From Peptococcaceae bacterium BRH_c8a (lineage in GTDB: Bacteria; Bacillota; Desulfotomaculia; Desulfotomaculales; Desulfallaceae), in the NCBI GenBank assembly GCA_000961575.1, contig LADP01000018.1:62001-126000 (forward strand): a stretch of 64,000 bases of DNA, given 5' to 3'. The notes below the pieces were generated by a model. It was given only the letters and a program-made list of their open reading frames with translations, did no database searches and had not been told where the DNA came from. Position numbers and translations under genes: made by a program. This document shows, in pieces, positions 7,917-16,685 of the stretch; positions within the stretch are counted from its first letter, which is position 1, and each line of letters begins with the position of its first letter.

Positions 7917-8768
7917 ATGAATTATACAACACAAGAATTTATGGTTTCAGCTTGCTCCCGCCTAATTAAGGACAATGAATGTGTTTTTATAGGTGTAGGG
8001 ATTCCTTTATTGGCCGGAGTAGTAGCCAGCAAGATTCATGCGCCAAATTCCGTATTAATTTACGAGGCTGGTGGAATTGGGGCTATAAGCCGCAGGTTGC
8101 CATGGAGTATTTCAGATAACGCTACCACTGATAATGCCCTTGTGGCAACTGAACTATGGAGGGTTCTAGGTGATGTTCAGCGTGGCTACATTGATGTGGC
8201 TGTCATTGGTGGTGCTCAGATAGATAAATTTGGCAACCTTAACACCACAGCAATAATAGGTGCAGGAAAGACCTATCAAAGGCCAACTACACGTTTACCC
8301 GGCTCAGGCGGTGCTAACGATCTGGCTTCTTCAGCTAAGAGGGTGCTTATTGTAATGAGGCTGGAAAAAAGAAAGTTTGTCGAAAAGCTTGATTACATAA
8401 CCAGCCCGGGTTATATAGCGGGCCCTGGAGATAGAGAAAAAGCTGGTTTAAGGGGTGGGGGACCGGAAACGGTAATTACTAATAAATGCATTTTTAGATT
8501 TGACCCTTTAACCAAGGAAATGTATCTAGATGAATTGTTCCCCGGAGTGACTGTGGATGAGGTTAAAGCAGCTGTGGAGTGGGATTTAAAAGTAGGTTCC
8601 AATTTAAAACAAGTTGAGCCCCCTACCGAAGGTGAAGTTGAAATCATGCATCGAATCGATCCGCTTGGGGTGGTTTTAGGAAGCAAAAGCAAACAAGAAA
8701 ACCAATCTTTTGAGGAGTATTATAAAATTATGAAAGAGTGCTATGAATCCATGGCGCTATTAATTTAA
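7917..8768 (+). CDS. CoA-transferase subunit B (glutaconate/3-oxoacid type)
   Basis: This 283-residue beta subunit is the partner of the preceding gene. The expected catalytic glutamate is present in IYEAGGIG (E50), where the glutamyl-CoA thioester forms in this family. The conserved LPGSGGANDLASSA and TSPGYIAGPG segments are also intact. It closes the sigma-54-controlled TRAP/CoA-transferase transcript, which ends in a hairpin about 35 bases downstream. A second, diverged pair of the same family lies at 55342-57177. Confidence 0.87.
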   Translation: MNYTTQEFMVSACSRLIKDNECVFIGVGIPLLAGVVASKIHAPNSVLIYEAGGIGAISRRLPWSISDNATTDNALVATELWRVLGDVQRGYIDVAVIGGAQIDKFGNLNTTAIIGAGKTYQRPTTRLPGSGGANDLASSAKRVLIVMRLEKRKFVEKLDYITSPGYIAGPGDREKAGLRGGGPETVITNKCIFRFDPLTKEMYLDELFPGVTVDEVKAAVEWDLKVGSNLKQVEPPTEGEVEIMHRIDPLGVVLGSKSKQENQSFEEYYKIMKECYESMALLI

Positions 8769-8801
8769 TCATTTTATGGTCCTTTAGCATATTTGAATTG
8801 T

Positions 8802-8829
8802 AAGACCACCGCCATAGGCGGGTCTTTTT
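8802..8829 (+). terminator. intrinsic terminator after the CoA-transferase operon
   Basis: AAGACCACCGCC and GGCGGGTCTT pair around an ATA loop with one bulge, followed by seven T residues. It separates the TRAP/CoA-transferase operon from the beta-oxidation operon. The remainder of the 322-base gap to 9091 holds the activator site and sigma-54 promoter listed next. Confidence 0.85.
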
Positions 8830-8863
8830 TTGCCTTTTTGAGTGTGGTTTTAATAAGCAACTG

Positions 8864-8886
8864 CCGGGTTACATATTGAAACCCGG
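8864..8886 (+). promoter_or_regulatory. upstream activator sequence of the beta-oxidation operon
   Basis: The arms CCGGGTT and AACCCGG form a perfect inverted repeat around ACATATTGA. The core GGTTACATATTGAA differs from the element at 3727 (GGTTGCATTTTGAA) at only two positions. It sits about 105-127 bases upstream of the -24 box at 8991. This links the operon to the same PrpR-type activator, by inference. Confidence 0.65.
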
Positions 8887-8990
8887 GGCGAAACCAGCTA
8901 GCAAATGTCATTAAGCACTAACTTCAACAAATGTATTGTCTCTTGGCGTTTTTCATACTTTTCAGCATTTTAATTTAATTATTAGAATAA

Positions 8991-9006
8991 TGGCACACGT
9001 TTTGCT
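8991..9006 (+). promoter_or_regulatory. sigma-54 (-24/-12) promoter of the beta-oxidation operon
   Basis: TGGCACACGTTTTGCT matches TGGCACR-N4-TTGCW completely and lies 85 bases before the first gene. Confidence 0.88.
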
Positions 9007-9090
9007 TTATTAAGAATAGTAAAAAATGCGCAACTATTGATTCAATAATCGGTGGGAGCGCAAACAGTTTTAAAATGGGAGGGTTAATTA

Positions 9091-10932
9091 ATGGCCGAAT
9101 TTGCATACGATGTTCGGGACATCAAGTTCATACTAAATGAATGGCTGGACATGGAAGAAGTTTTTAATCTGGACAAATTTAAAGAGAATTATGAGCTGGA
9201 TGACGTAGACTTTATACTAAATGAAGTTTATAAGATCTCCAAGGAAGTTGTATTTCCCATTAATAAAGAAGGGGACGAAATTGGCGTCAAGTTTGCGGAC
9301 GGTCAGGTTAAAGTTCCGCCGTCGTATATAGAGGCCTATAAATTTTTGCAGGAAAACGGCTGGGGCTCTGCTAATGAATCGCTGGGCTCCGAAACCATTA
9401 TGCCGTTAACTTTATACAGGGCGTACAACGAAATAATTATGGCAGCCTGCCCGGCACTGTCATCCTATATCAAGTTGACCACCGGTGCGGCCAACCTGAT
9501 CTACAGGTTTGGCCAGGACAAAGACCGGGAACTGTTCATTGAAAATATGCTGAACGGTCGATGGACTGGCACCATGTGCCTAACAGAGCCGAATGCCGGT
9601 TCTGACGTGGGAGATTCCAGCACTAGAGCTTATCCTACCGATGACCCCAGAATATATAAAATTAAGGGCACCAAAATGTTTATTACCGGTGGCGAGGTTG
9701 ATTTAAGCGATAATATCATTCACATGGTGCTGGCTCGCCCAGAAGGAGGTGCCCCCGGTTCTAAAGGACTGGGCCTGTACATTGTGCCCAAAATTTGGGT
9801 TAATGATGACGGCAGCATGGGTGAACCCAACGATGTTGTATGCACCGGCGTTGAGCATAAGATGGGGCTTAAGGCGTCTGCCACAGCTATGTTAAACTTT
9901 GGTGAAAATGATAACTGTCTCGGGATACTGGTGGGCAGCCCACCGGACGACGCAGGGGCTTCCAAAGGTTTGTCCATGATGTTTCACATGATGAATGAAT
10001 CACGCATCGGCACGGGCCACAATGCCCTGGCCCAAATGGCTGCGGCTTATAATTTCGCGGCGCGTTTTGCCACCGAACGGATTCAGGGTCGCCCCTTTAC
10101 CAACCCCAAAGAAGGACGGGTGCCACTGATTAAACACGAAGATGTAAAAAGAATGCTATTAGAAATTAAAGCCCAGGTCGAGGCCATCCGGGCCATGGTA
10201 TTTAAGGGTTTTTACTACCTGGATATTGCCGAACACGGCAGCGACAAGGAAAAGTCCACCAGGTGCCAGGGACTGGCCGAGATACTCACCCCACTCATTA
10301 AGACTTACTCCAGTGAAACCGCCTGGCAGATGATCGGTCAGGCCATTCAAGTATACGGCGGGGTGGGTTACACTGAAGAATACCCCGTCTCCCAGTATGC
10401 CCGTGATGTGAAGATACTTTCCATTTGGGAGGGAACTTCATTTATTCACGCTATGGACTTGGTGGGCCGAAAAATGCGCATGAATGGCGGGCAGTCGTTC
10501 GCTAACTGGATGGATGACCGGAAAGACTTTATCGAGCAAAATAAAGATACTGCAGGGTTTGCCGTGGAATTTGGCAACCTGGAAAAAGCATACTGCTGTA
10601 TGACCGAAGTTAAAGATCTGTACGCTTCGTATTATGCTAACAAGACCGAAAAGGGAGAACTAATACCACTTTACGCACCGCAAGTGCTTACCTGTTGTGC
10701 CCAGTTGTTTGCCGGAGAAGCGATTATGGATCAGGCTTTGCTAGCCAATAGCAAGCTGGCTACCTTGGATGCGGGCCACCCCGATTATAACTACTATAAA
10801 GGTAAAATTGCGGCTGCCCGGTATTTTAGCAATAATATTCTGCCCCATGTGGTTATGCTTACCGAGCTAATTAAAAATGCTGACAAGTCGGCTGTTGAGT
10901 GCCCGGAAGAGGCGTTGGTCATTAATATCTAG
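9091..10932 (+). CDS. acyl-CoA dehydrogenase, long (about 600-residue) type
   Basis: This 613-residue FAD enzyme oxidises an acyl-CoA to the 2-enoyl-CoA. It carries an extra N-terminal segment and a C-terminal alpha-helical extension, as in the DmdC/AcdH-like branch rather than the 380-residue short-chain type. Visible motifs are MCLTEPNAGSDVGDS and FITGG for FAD and substrate binding, QVYGGVGYTEEYPV, and the catalytic glutamate region SIWEGT. The ATG follows GGGAGGG. It is the first gene of the operon driven by the sigma-54 promoter at 8991, and electrons would pass to the Etf encoded at the operon end. Chain length and branching of the substrate are unknown. Confidence 0.92.
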   Translation: MAEFAYDVRDIKFILNEWLDMEEVFNLDKFKENYELDDVDFILNEVYKISKEVVFPINKEGDEIGVKFADGQVKVPPSYIEAYKFLQENGWGSANESLGSETIMPLTLYRAYNEIIMAACPALSSYIKLTTGAANLIYRFGQDKDRELFIENMLNGRWTGTMCLTEPNAGSDVGDSSTRAYPTDDPRIYKIKGTKMFITGGEVDLSDNIIHMVLARPEGGAPGSKGLGLYIVPKIWVNDDGSMGEPNDVVCTGVEHKMGLKASATAMLNFGENDNCLGILVGSPPDDAGASKGLSMMFHMMNESRIGTGHNALAQMAAAYNFAARFATERIQGRPFTNPKEGRVPLIKHEDVKRMLLEIKAQVEAIRAMVFKGFYYLDIAEHGSDKEKSTRCQGLAEILTPLIKTYSSETAWQMIGQAIQVYGGVGYTEEYPVSQYARDVKILSIWEGTSFIHAMDLVGRKMRMNGGQSFANWMDDRKDFIEQNKDTAGFAVEFGNLEKAYCCMTEVKDLYASYYANKTEKGELIPLYAPQVLTCCAQLFAGEAIMDQALLANSKLATLDAGHPDYNYYKGKIAAARYFSNNILPHVVMLTELIKNADKSAVECPEEALVINI

Positions 10933-11043
10933 TTAAGAATTATTAATGAGAACTCTGATTAAAAGCCAAATTAGCAGAAAGCACACATGACCGTAGACGG
11001 CTAAGAAACCGATAACATTGTACTGATAAGGGGAATTAATGGT

Positions 11044-12387
11044 ATGAGATACCAAGAGGAGTATAGGAGCAAATTGGTTACCGCTGATGAAGCGGTAAAA
11101 GCGGTAAAATCAGGCGACTGGGTGGCCTACAGCCATTTTGTGACCACCCCTCGGGTTTTGGATGAGGCTCTGGCTAGGCGGAAAGATGAACTAAGTGATG
11201 TTAAGTTAAGGGGCGTTTGTTCACTTTACCCGGTTCATGTTGCCCTGGCCGACCCGGAACAAAAGCATTTTATTTATAATAGTGGTTTTTTTAGCGGCGT
11301 AGACCGGAAACTACAGGACGATGGTATGTCTTTCCATATCCCCGGTCTGTACGCCGAGTCACCGGTGAATATCCGGTTGGGTAATTCTCCAGCAATCAAC
11401 GTGGCCATGCTCGTAACCACCCCCATGGATGAGAACGGTTTCTTCAATTTCAGCTTATCCAACTCTTACGAGCGGGCGCTGTGTGAAAAAGCTCAAACCG
11501 TAATCGTGGAAGTGAACCGGAATGCGCCTCGCTGCCTGGGTGGGGATCAGGAGTGTGTACACATTTCCGAAGTGGACTATATCGTTGAGGGTAGAAACGA
11601 TCCGCTGTTTGAGATACCCGTGCACCCGCCCACCGAGGTGGATAAAAAAATTGCTGCCCTAATAGTGGAAGAAATTGAAGATGGTGCCTGTCTGCAGTTG
11701 GGTATCGGCGGTATGCCCAACACCATTGGCCAAATGCTGGCCGATTCTGATCTAAAGGATCTGGGTGTACACAGTGAAATGCTGTGCGGCTCTTTTGTGG
11801 ATCTATATGAAAAAGGGATCATCACCGGGGCCAGAAAAACGATAGACCGCTTTAAAATGGTTTTTAGCTTTGCCTTGGGAGACGCCAGGTTATACGAATT
11901 TGTAAATAATAACCCTGCCTGCGCCATTTACCCGGTGGACTACACCAACTCGGCGGAGAACATTGCCAAAAATGACAAGCAAATTTCCATTAACAACGCC
12001 ATCGAGATAGATTTATACGGTCAGGTTAGTTCAGAATCAGTGGGTTCCCGGCAGATTTCCGGAACCGGCGGCCAGTTTGATTTTACTTATGGCGCTTTTC
12101 GTTCCAAGGGTGGCAAGGCATTCATCTGCTTGAGCTCGTCCAGGAAGGTTAGGGATAAACAGATCTCCAGGATTGTGCCCACCATTACCCCCGGCAGCAC
12201 TGTAACCGTGCCCAGGTCAGTGGTGCATTACGTAGCTACCGAATACGGTAAGGCTAACTTGAAAGGCAAGCCAACTTGGCAACGGGCGGAGATGCTGATT
12301 GAGATCGCCCATCCCGACTACCGGGATGACCTGATTAGGGAAGCAGAAAAGATGAAGATATGGACCAGAACTAATAAGCGGTTATGA
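11044..12387 (+). CDS. acetyl-CoA hydrolase/CoA-transferase family (butyryl- or 4-hydroxybutyrate-CoA:acetate type)
   Basis: This 447-residue protein has the two-domain single-chain architecture of Cat2/AbfT-like CoA-transferases. The expected catalytic glutamate is in LGVHSEM (E245), and the CoA-binding [11 protein letters not shown] lies just before it. The ATG follows AAGGGG. In such pathways the enzyme exchanges acetyl-CoA formed by beta-oxidation for the CoA ester of the incoming acid, saving ATP. It provides a second activation route besides the family I pair upstream. Assignment as butyryl-CoA, 4-hydroxybutyryl-CoA or another acyl specificity cannot be made by eye. Confidence 0.88.
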   Translation: MRYQEEYRSKLVTADEAVKAVKSGDWVAYSHFVTTPRVLDEALARRKDELSDVKLRGVCSLYPVHVALADPEQKHFIYNSGFFSGVDRKLQDDGMSFHIPGLYAESPVNIRLGNSPAINVAMLVTTPMDENGFFNFSLSNSYERALCEKAQTVIVEVNRNAPRCLGGDQECVHISEVDYIVEGRNDPLFEIPVHPPTEVDKKIAALIVEEIEDGACLQLGIGGMPNTIGQMLADSDLKDLGVHSEMLCGSFVDLYEKGIITGARKTIDRFKMVFSFALGDARLYEFVNNNPACAIYPVDYTNSAENIAKNDKQISINNAIEIDLYGQVSSESVGSRQISGTGGQFDFTYGAFRSKGGKAFICLSSSRKVRDKQISRIVPTITPGSTVTVPRSVVHYVATEYGKANLKGKPTWQRAEMLIEIAHPDYRDDLIREAEKMKIWTRTNKRL

Positions 12388-12428
12388 TTTGAAAATAAAT
12401 TAATTTTTGAAAAAGAGGTGCAATGATA

Positions 12429-13298
12429 ATGGCAAGTTTTGCAGTCAAAAATATTTGTATTATCGGCGCGGGGAATATGGGACACCAGATAGCCCTCTCC
12501 GCAGCTTTAGCGGGCTACAAAGTGGTCTGTACTGATATCAATCAAGAGATTTTAAAGCAGGCTGAAAATTTTGTTGATACCTATCTACCCCAACGGGTAA
12601 CCAAGGGTAAGCTCACCGAGGACGAATCCAAAGCAGCCCGGGCTAGGGTATCTTTTACCAGCGATTTAAAAGAAGCGGCCCAGGACGCCGATCTAGTGAT
12701 TGAGGCCGTGATAGAAAAACTGGAGCTAAAACGTAAGATTTTTGCGGATTTGGACAAAATTTGTCCCCCGCATGCCATATTAGCCACCAACAGCTCCTAC
12801 ATAGTCAGCTCCAAAATCGCTGACGTAACCGGTAGACCGGACAAAGTTTGCAATATGCACTTCTTTAATCCGGCTCTGGTGATGAAGCTGGTGGAAGTGG
12901 TCAAAGGGCCGCACGTATCCGATGACACGGTGGAGATAGTGATGGAAGTATGCAAAAAGATGGGGAAAGTACCTGTTATGCTGCAAAAAGAAATATACGG
13001 CTTTTTGGTTAACCGGATTGTTTCCGCCATTAAAAACGAAGCACTGTATATCTATGATATGGGGGTGGCTACTCCCGAAGATATTGACACTGCAGTGGTA
13101 CATGCCCTGGGACACCCGATGGGCCCGTTCAGATTGCTTGATTTAACCGGTGTCGACCTCACTTACTATATTAGTACGGAACGCTACCAGGAAACTGGCG
13201 ATCCCAAGTACAAGCCCTCGCCTATTATTGTAGAAAAATTTATCAAGAAAGAATGGGGCCGCAAAACCGGTAAAGGATTCTATGACTATTGCAAGTAA
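12429..13298 (+). CDS. 3-hydroxyacyl-CoA dehydrogenase (3-hydroxybutyryl-CoA type)
   Basis: This NAD-dependent enzyme of about 289 residues oxidises (S)-3-hydroxyacyl-CoA to 3-oxoacyl-CoA. The Rossmann motif is IGAGNMGHQIA, with N where T is usual. The catalytic histidine lies in MHFFNPALVMKLVEV, and the C-terminal domain carries GHPMGPFRLLDLTGVD. Two in-frame ATGs exist. AGAGGTG lies only two bases before the first (12423) but eight bases before the second, so 12429 is preferred. The length fits the Hbd/PaaH family. It sits between CoA-transferase and thiolase genes in an operon order typical of butyrate-type beta-oxidation. Confidence 0.92.
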   Translation: MASFAVKNICIIGAGNMGHQIALSAALAGYKVVCTDINQEILKQAENFVDTYLPQRVTKGKLTEDESKAARARVSFTSDLKEAAQDADLVIEAVIEKLELKRKIFADLDKICPPHAILATNSSYIVSSKIADVTGRPDKVCNMHFFNPALVMKLVEVVKGPHVSDDTVEIVMEVCKKMGKVPVMLQKEIYGFLVNRIVSAIKNEALYIYDMGVATPEDIDTAVVHALGHPMGPFRLLDLTGVDLTYYISTERYQETGDPKYKPSPIIVEKFIKKEWGRKTGKGFYDYCK

Positions 13299-13358
13299 AA
13301 ATCAAACAATAAAATATAAGCAACACAAATATCCTGCCTAAAAGGGGGCTAATTATAA

Positions 13359-14543
13359 ATGAGAGAAGTTTACTTGGTTGAAGGGGTGCGCACGCCCATA
13401 GCCAAGGCGGGCAAAAGATCTTGGTTTGCCAATGTCAGGGCGGACGACCTGGCTGCCGCGGTGATAAATGAAGTGTTGAACCGGGCCGACGTTACCGGGT
13501 CCAAGAGAGAACAAGTGGATGATGTTATGCTGGGCGGCACTTATTTAATGCAGGATATGGGTTCCAATATCGGTCGCTATGCTACTATCATGGCCGGCAT
13601 GCCGTTTAGTGTCCCCGGGTGTACGGTGGATCGCCTCTGTGGATCCGGTCTGCAAACCATTGCCTTTGCTGTTTCTTCCATTGCTATGGGCTGGTCGGAT
13701 TTAATTATTGCCGGCGGGGTTCAACAAATGACCCATGTGCCGATGGCCTCGGGCTTTAGCCCCAACCCCCGGCTAGCGGAGTTTACCGACCCCGATATGA
13801 TACGGATGGGTTATACCGCGGAAATGGTAGCCAGACGGTACAATATCAGCCGGGAAAAACAAGATCAGATGGCTGCAGAGAGCCATGCCAAGGCCCATAA
13901 AACTACCGAAGCAGGCCTTTTTAAGGATGAAATATTACCCATTGAAGCAGATGTGCCCACCGAGGACGGGGGCACTCAAAAAATGCTGGTTACCCGGGAT
14001 CAGGGTATCAGACCGGGCACTACTATGGAAACGCTGGCCAAGCTAAAGCCGGTATTTATGGATGATGAACTGGCCACCGTCACTGCTGGTAATTCCAGCC
14101 AGACCAATGATGCTTCCGCTGCTGTTCTGGTGGCCAGTAAGGAAAAAATACAAGAGCTGGGTTTAAAGCCTAAAATGAAGCTGGTGGCTTATGCTGTGAT
14201 TGGCGTAGACCCCGTCGTCATGGGTATTGGCCCTGCTTTAGCTATCCCCAAAGCCCTAAAGCAAGCCGGCATGACTATTGATCAAATAGATTTGTGGGAA
14301 ATTAACGAGGCCTTTGCCTCCCAGGCTGTTTATTGCACTGAAGAGTTAGGCATCAGAAACCATCCGCTGCTTAATCCGCGCGGCAGCGGCATAGCTCTGG
14401 GGCACCCGCTGGGCTGCACCGGGGCGCGCATTGCCACCACCCTGATGCACGAAATGCCTTATTACAACGCCAAATTCGCCGTAGAAAGTATGTGTATCGG
14501 TCACGGTCAGGGCGCTGCAGCGATCTGGGAATGGGTTGGCTAA
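13359..14543 (+). CDS. acetyl-CoA C-acyltransferase (thiolase)
   Basis: This 394-residue classical thiolase cleaves a 3-oxoacyl-CoA with CoA to acetyl-CoA and a shortened acyl-CoA. The acylated cysteine is in DRLCGSGLQT (C94). NEAFAS, GSGIALGHPLGCTGAR and the second cysteine in MCIGHGQG complete the active site. The last motif has a histidine at a position that is more often glycine or valine. The gene has its own ribosome site (AAAGGGGG) and lies within the beta-oxidation operon. It is the canonical thiolase of the cluster, in contrast to the SCP-x-like one at 16686. Confidence 0.93.
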   Translation: MREVYLVEGVRTPIAKAGKRSWFANVRADDLAAAVINEVLNRADVTGSKREQVDDVMLGGTYLMQDMGSNIGRYATIMAGMPFSVPGCTVDRLCGSGLQTIAFAVSSIAMGWSDLIIAGGVQQMTHVPMASGFSPNPRLAEFTDPDMIRMGYTAEMVARRYNISREKQDQMAAESHAKAHKTTEAGLFKDEILPIEADVPTEDGGTQKMLVTRDQGIRPGTTMETLAKLKPVFMDDELATVTAGNSSQTNDASAAVLVASKEKIQELGLKPKMKLVAYAVIGVDPVVMGIGPALAIPKALKQAGMTIDQIDLWEINEAFASQAVYCTEELGIRNHPLLNPRGSGIALGHPLGCTGARIATTLMHEMPYYNAKFAVESMCIGHGQGAAAIWEWVG

Positions 14544-14587
14544 TTAGATTTATTAAAAATTTCGAACCACAAGAGGAAGGGACAAAC

Positions 14588-15367
14588 ATGGATTACCAAA
14601 ATATACTGCTCGAAAAAGACGGTCATATTGCCGTGATTACTTTAAACCGCCCGGAAGTGCGCAATGCCCTGGATCCCCAAACATGGGCTGAGATTCGCGG
14701 CGCCGCGCGGGAATGTCGTTTCGAAAAAGATGTGCGCGTGGTAATTATCACCGGGGCGGGAGGAAAAGCATTTGCCTCCGGGGCAGATATCCGCTCTCTT
14801 AGGGAACGCGAGGCACTGGAAGTACTAAAAAGCGAAGCCCAGGAATCATTGAATGACCTGGAAAACCTGGATAAGCCGGTTATTGCCGCTATTGACGGGT
14901 TTGCCCTGGGCGGCGGATGTGAGCTGGCTCTGGCCTGCGATATCAGGATTGCCACCAGTCGCTCCAAGTTAGGCCAGCCCGAAGTTAACCTGGGCATTAT
15001 CCCGGGGGCGGGCGGCACCCAGAGACTACAGAGAGTAGTTGGCGTTGGCAAAGCTAAAGAACTAATCTTTACCGGCGATATCATCAGCGCCCAGGAAGCT
15101 AAAGAGATTGGTCTGGTGAATAAGGTAGTAGAGCAGCCCGAAGATTTGCTTTCGGTGGCCAAGGAAATGGCCCAAAAAATAATTGCCAAGGGGCCGATGG
15201 CTGTTAGCCTGGCCAAAGTGGCTATCAATGTGGGTGCCAACACGGATATTAACTCGGGGTTGTTATTTGAGAAGTTCGCTCAGGTAATCGCCTTTTCCAC
15301 CGCAGACCGCATTGAAGGTACAACTGCATTCTTAGAAAAACGCAAGCCGAATTTTAAAGCTAAATAA
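14588..15367 (+). CDS. enoyl-CoA hydratase
   Basis: This 259-residue crotonase-fold enzyme hydrates 2-enoyl-CoA to 3-hydroxyacyl-CoA. The oxyanion-hole segment AFASGADIRSL and the two catalytic glutamates in GGGCELAL and GQPEVNLGIIPGAGGTQRL are present. The open frame extends upstream into the thiolase gene. The start at 14588 is chosen because GAGGAAGGG lies just before it and the family begins at this point. It follows the thiolase after 44 bases. Confidence 0.93.
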   Translation: MDYQNILLEKDGHIAVITLNRPEVRNALDPQTWAEIRGAARECRFEKDVRVVIITGAGGKAFASGADIRSLREREALEVLKSEAQESLNDLENLDKPVIAAIDGFALGGGCELALACDIRIATSRSKLGQPEVNLGIIPGAGGTQRLQRVVGVGKAKELIFTGDIISAQEAKEIGLVNKVVEQPEDLLSVAKEMAQKIIAKGPMAVSLAKVAINVGANTDINSGLLFEKFAQVIAFSTADRIEGTTAFLEKRKPNFKAK

Positions 15368-15502
15368 AGAAGCCGACGGTTATCGGCGCTATCCACTAAC
15401 AAGTTGATGCGGTGCTTACCCGGACTTCGGCGTGGGCATCGCATGCCTTATTTGACGCAGTTACATTACCGGTTAAAACGGGAGTAAAAAGGAGGGCTAG
15501 CT

Positions 15503-16657
15503 ATGGACTTTAGTCTGTCTGATGAAATGAGAGACATGAAACGGACGATTCGCGATTTCGTGGATAACGAAGTGGAACCCTGCGCCATGCAAATAGAAGA
15601 GGAAGACCATATTCCCCAGCATTTGATTGACCAGGCCAAGGAAATGGGCCTTTTCGGCATGAGCATCCCGGAACAGTATGGCGGTCTGGGCCTGAACATG
15701 GTGGAAAAGTGCCTGCTGCTAGAAGAGCTCGGCCGGGCCAACATGAGTTTCACCACCTATATCGGGGCCCACACGGGCATCGGCACCACCGGTATCGTAG
15801 AACTGGCTAACGAAGAATTAAAACAAAAATACCTGCCCGGCCTGGCCAGCGGTGAAAAACTGGGCGCTTTTGCCCTGACCGAACCCGATTCCGGTTCGGA
15901 TGCCACCAATATGAAAACCTCGGCAGTTTTAAAGGGCGATAAGTGGATCTTAAACGGCATGAAACATTTTATCACCAACGCACCAGAAGCAGAAGTATTT
16001 ACAGTTATCGCCGTAACGGACAAGGAAAAAGGGGCCCGGGGCGGATTTACCGCTTTCGTGGTGGAAAAAGATTCTCCCGGCTTCTCCATCGGTACCATTG
16101 AAAGAAAGATGGGCCTGCGCGGCTCGCACACTTCAGAGGTTATCTTTGAGGATTGTGAAGTGCCCAAGGAAAATGTGCTGGGGATAGAAGGCAAAGGTTA
16201 TTCCAGTGCCTTGCGGATTTTAAGCAAGGGTCGGGTGGCGCTGGGGGCCCGCTGTGTGGGCGCTTGTGACAAGCTGGTGGAGTTATCTGCTAAATACGCT
16301 CAGCAGCGGGTGCAGTTTGGTCAGCCCATTGCCAGTTTCCAGGCTATCCAGTGGATGCTGGCTGAAATGGCTACCGATACCGAGGCGGCTAGGGCGCTGA
16401 CCTACCGGGTGGCCTGGATGGTAGACCAGGGCCTGCCGGTGTTGAAAGAAGGCCCCATGGTTAAACTGTTTGCCTCTGAAGCACTGGGCCGGGTGGTTGA
16501 TAAGGCGGTTCAGGTGCACGGCGGCATGGGATATATGAAGGAATTCCCGGTGGAACGTTTTTACCGGGATGCCAGATTGACTCGCATCTACGAGGGAACC
16601 AATGAAATACAGCGGATGGTTATAGCCGCCCGGCTGCTTAAAGAATTACAAATATAA
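15503..16657 (+). CDS. acyl-CoA dehydrogenase, short/medium-chain type
   Basis: This 384-residue flavoprotein has the usual length of butyryl-CoA-type dehydrogenases. ALTEPDSGSDATNMKT and KHFITNA bind FAD and substrate, QVHGGMGYMKEFPVERFYRDARL is the family signature, and the catalytic base is the glutamate of RIYEGTNEIQ. The ATG follows AAAAGGAGGG. A 135-base gap with small hairpins but no terminator separates it from the hydratase. Two acyl-CoA dehydrogenases in one operon suggest either two chain lengths or two oxidation steps in one pathway. Confidence 0.94.
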   Translation: MDFSLSDEMRDMKRTIRDFVDNEVEPCAMQIEEEDHIPQHLIDQAKEMGLFGMSIPEQYGGLGLNMVEKCLLLEELGRANMSFTTYIGAHTGIGTTGIVELANEELKQKYLPGLASGEKLGAFALTEPDSGSDATNMKTSAVLKGDKWILNGMKHFITNAPEAEVFTVIAVTDKEKGARGGFTAFVVEKDSPGFSIGTIERKMGLRGSHTSEVIFEDCEVPKENVLGIEGKGYSSALRILSKGRVALGARCVGACDKLVELSAKYAQQRVQFGQPIASFQAIQWMLAEMATDTEAARALTYRVAWMVDQGLPVLKEGPMVKLFASEALGRVVDKAVQVHGGMGYMKEFPVERFYRDARLTRIYEGTNEIQRMVIAARLLKELQI

Positions 16658-16685
16658 GCTGCCGAGCAAGAAAGAAGGTGACCGG

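Noticed and set aside
14623-15243. 206-codon open frame on the minus strand
   Set aside because: It lies wholly inside the enoyl-CoA hydratase gene, which has complete catalytic motifs, and its composition is that of an antisense shadow.
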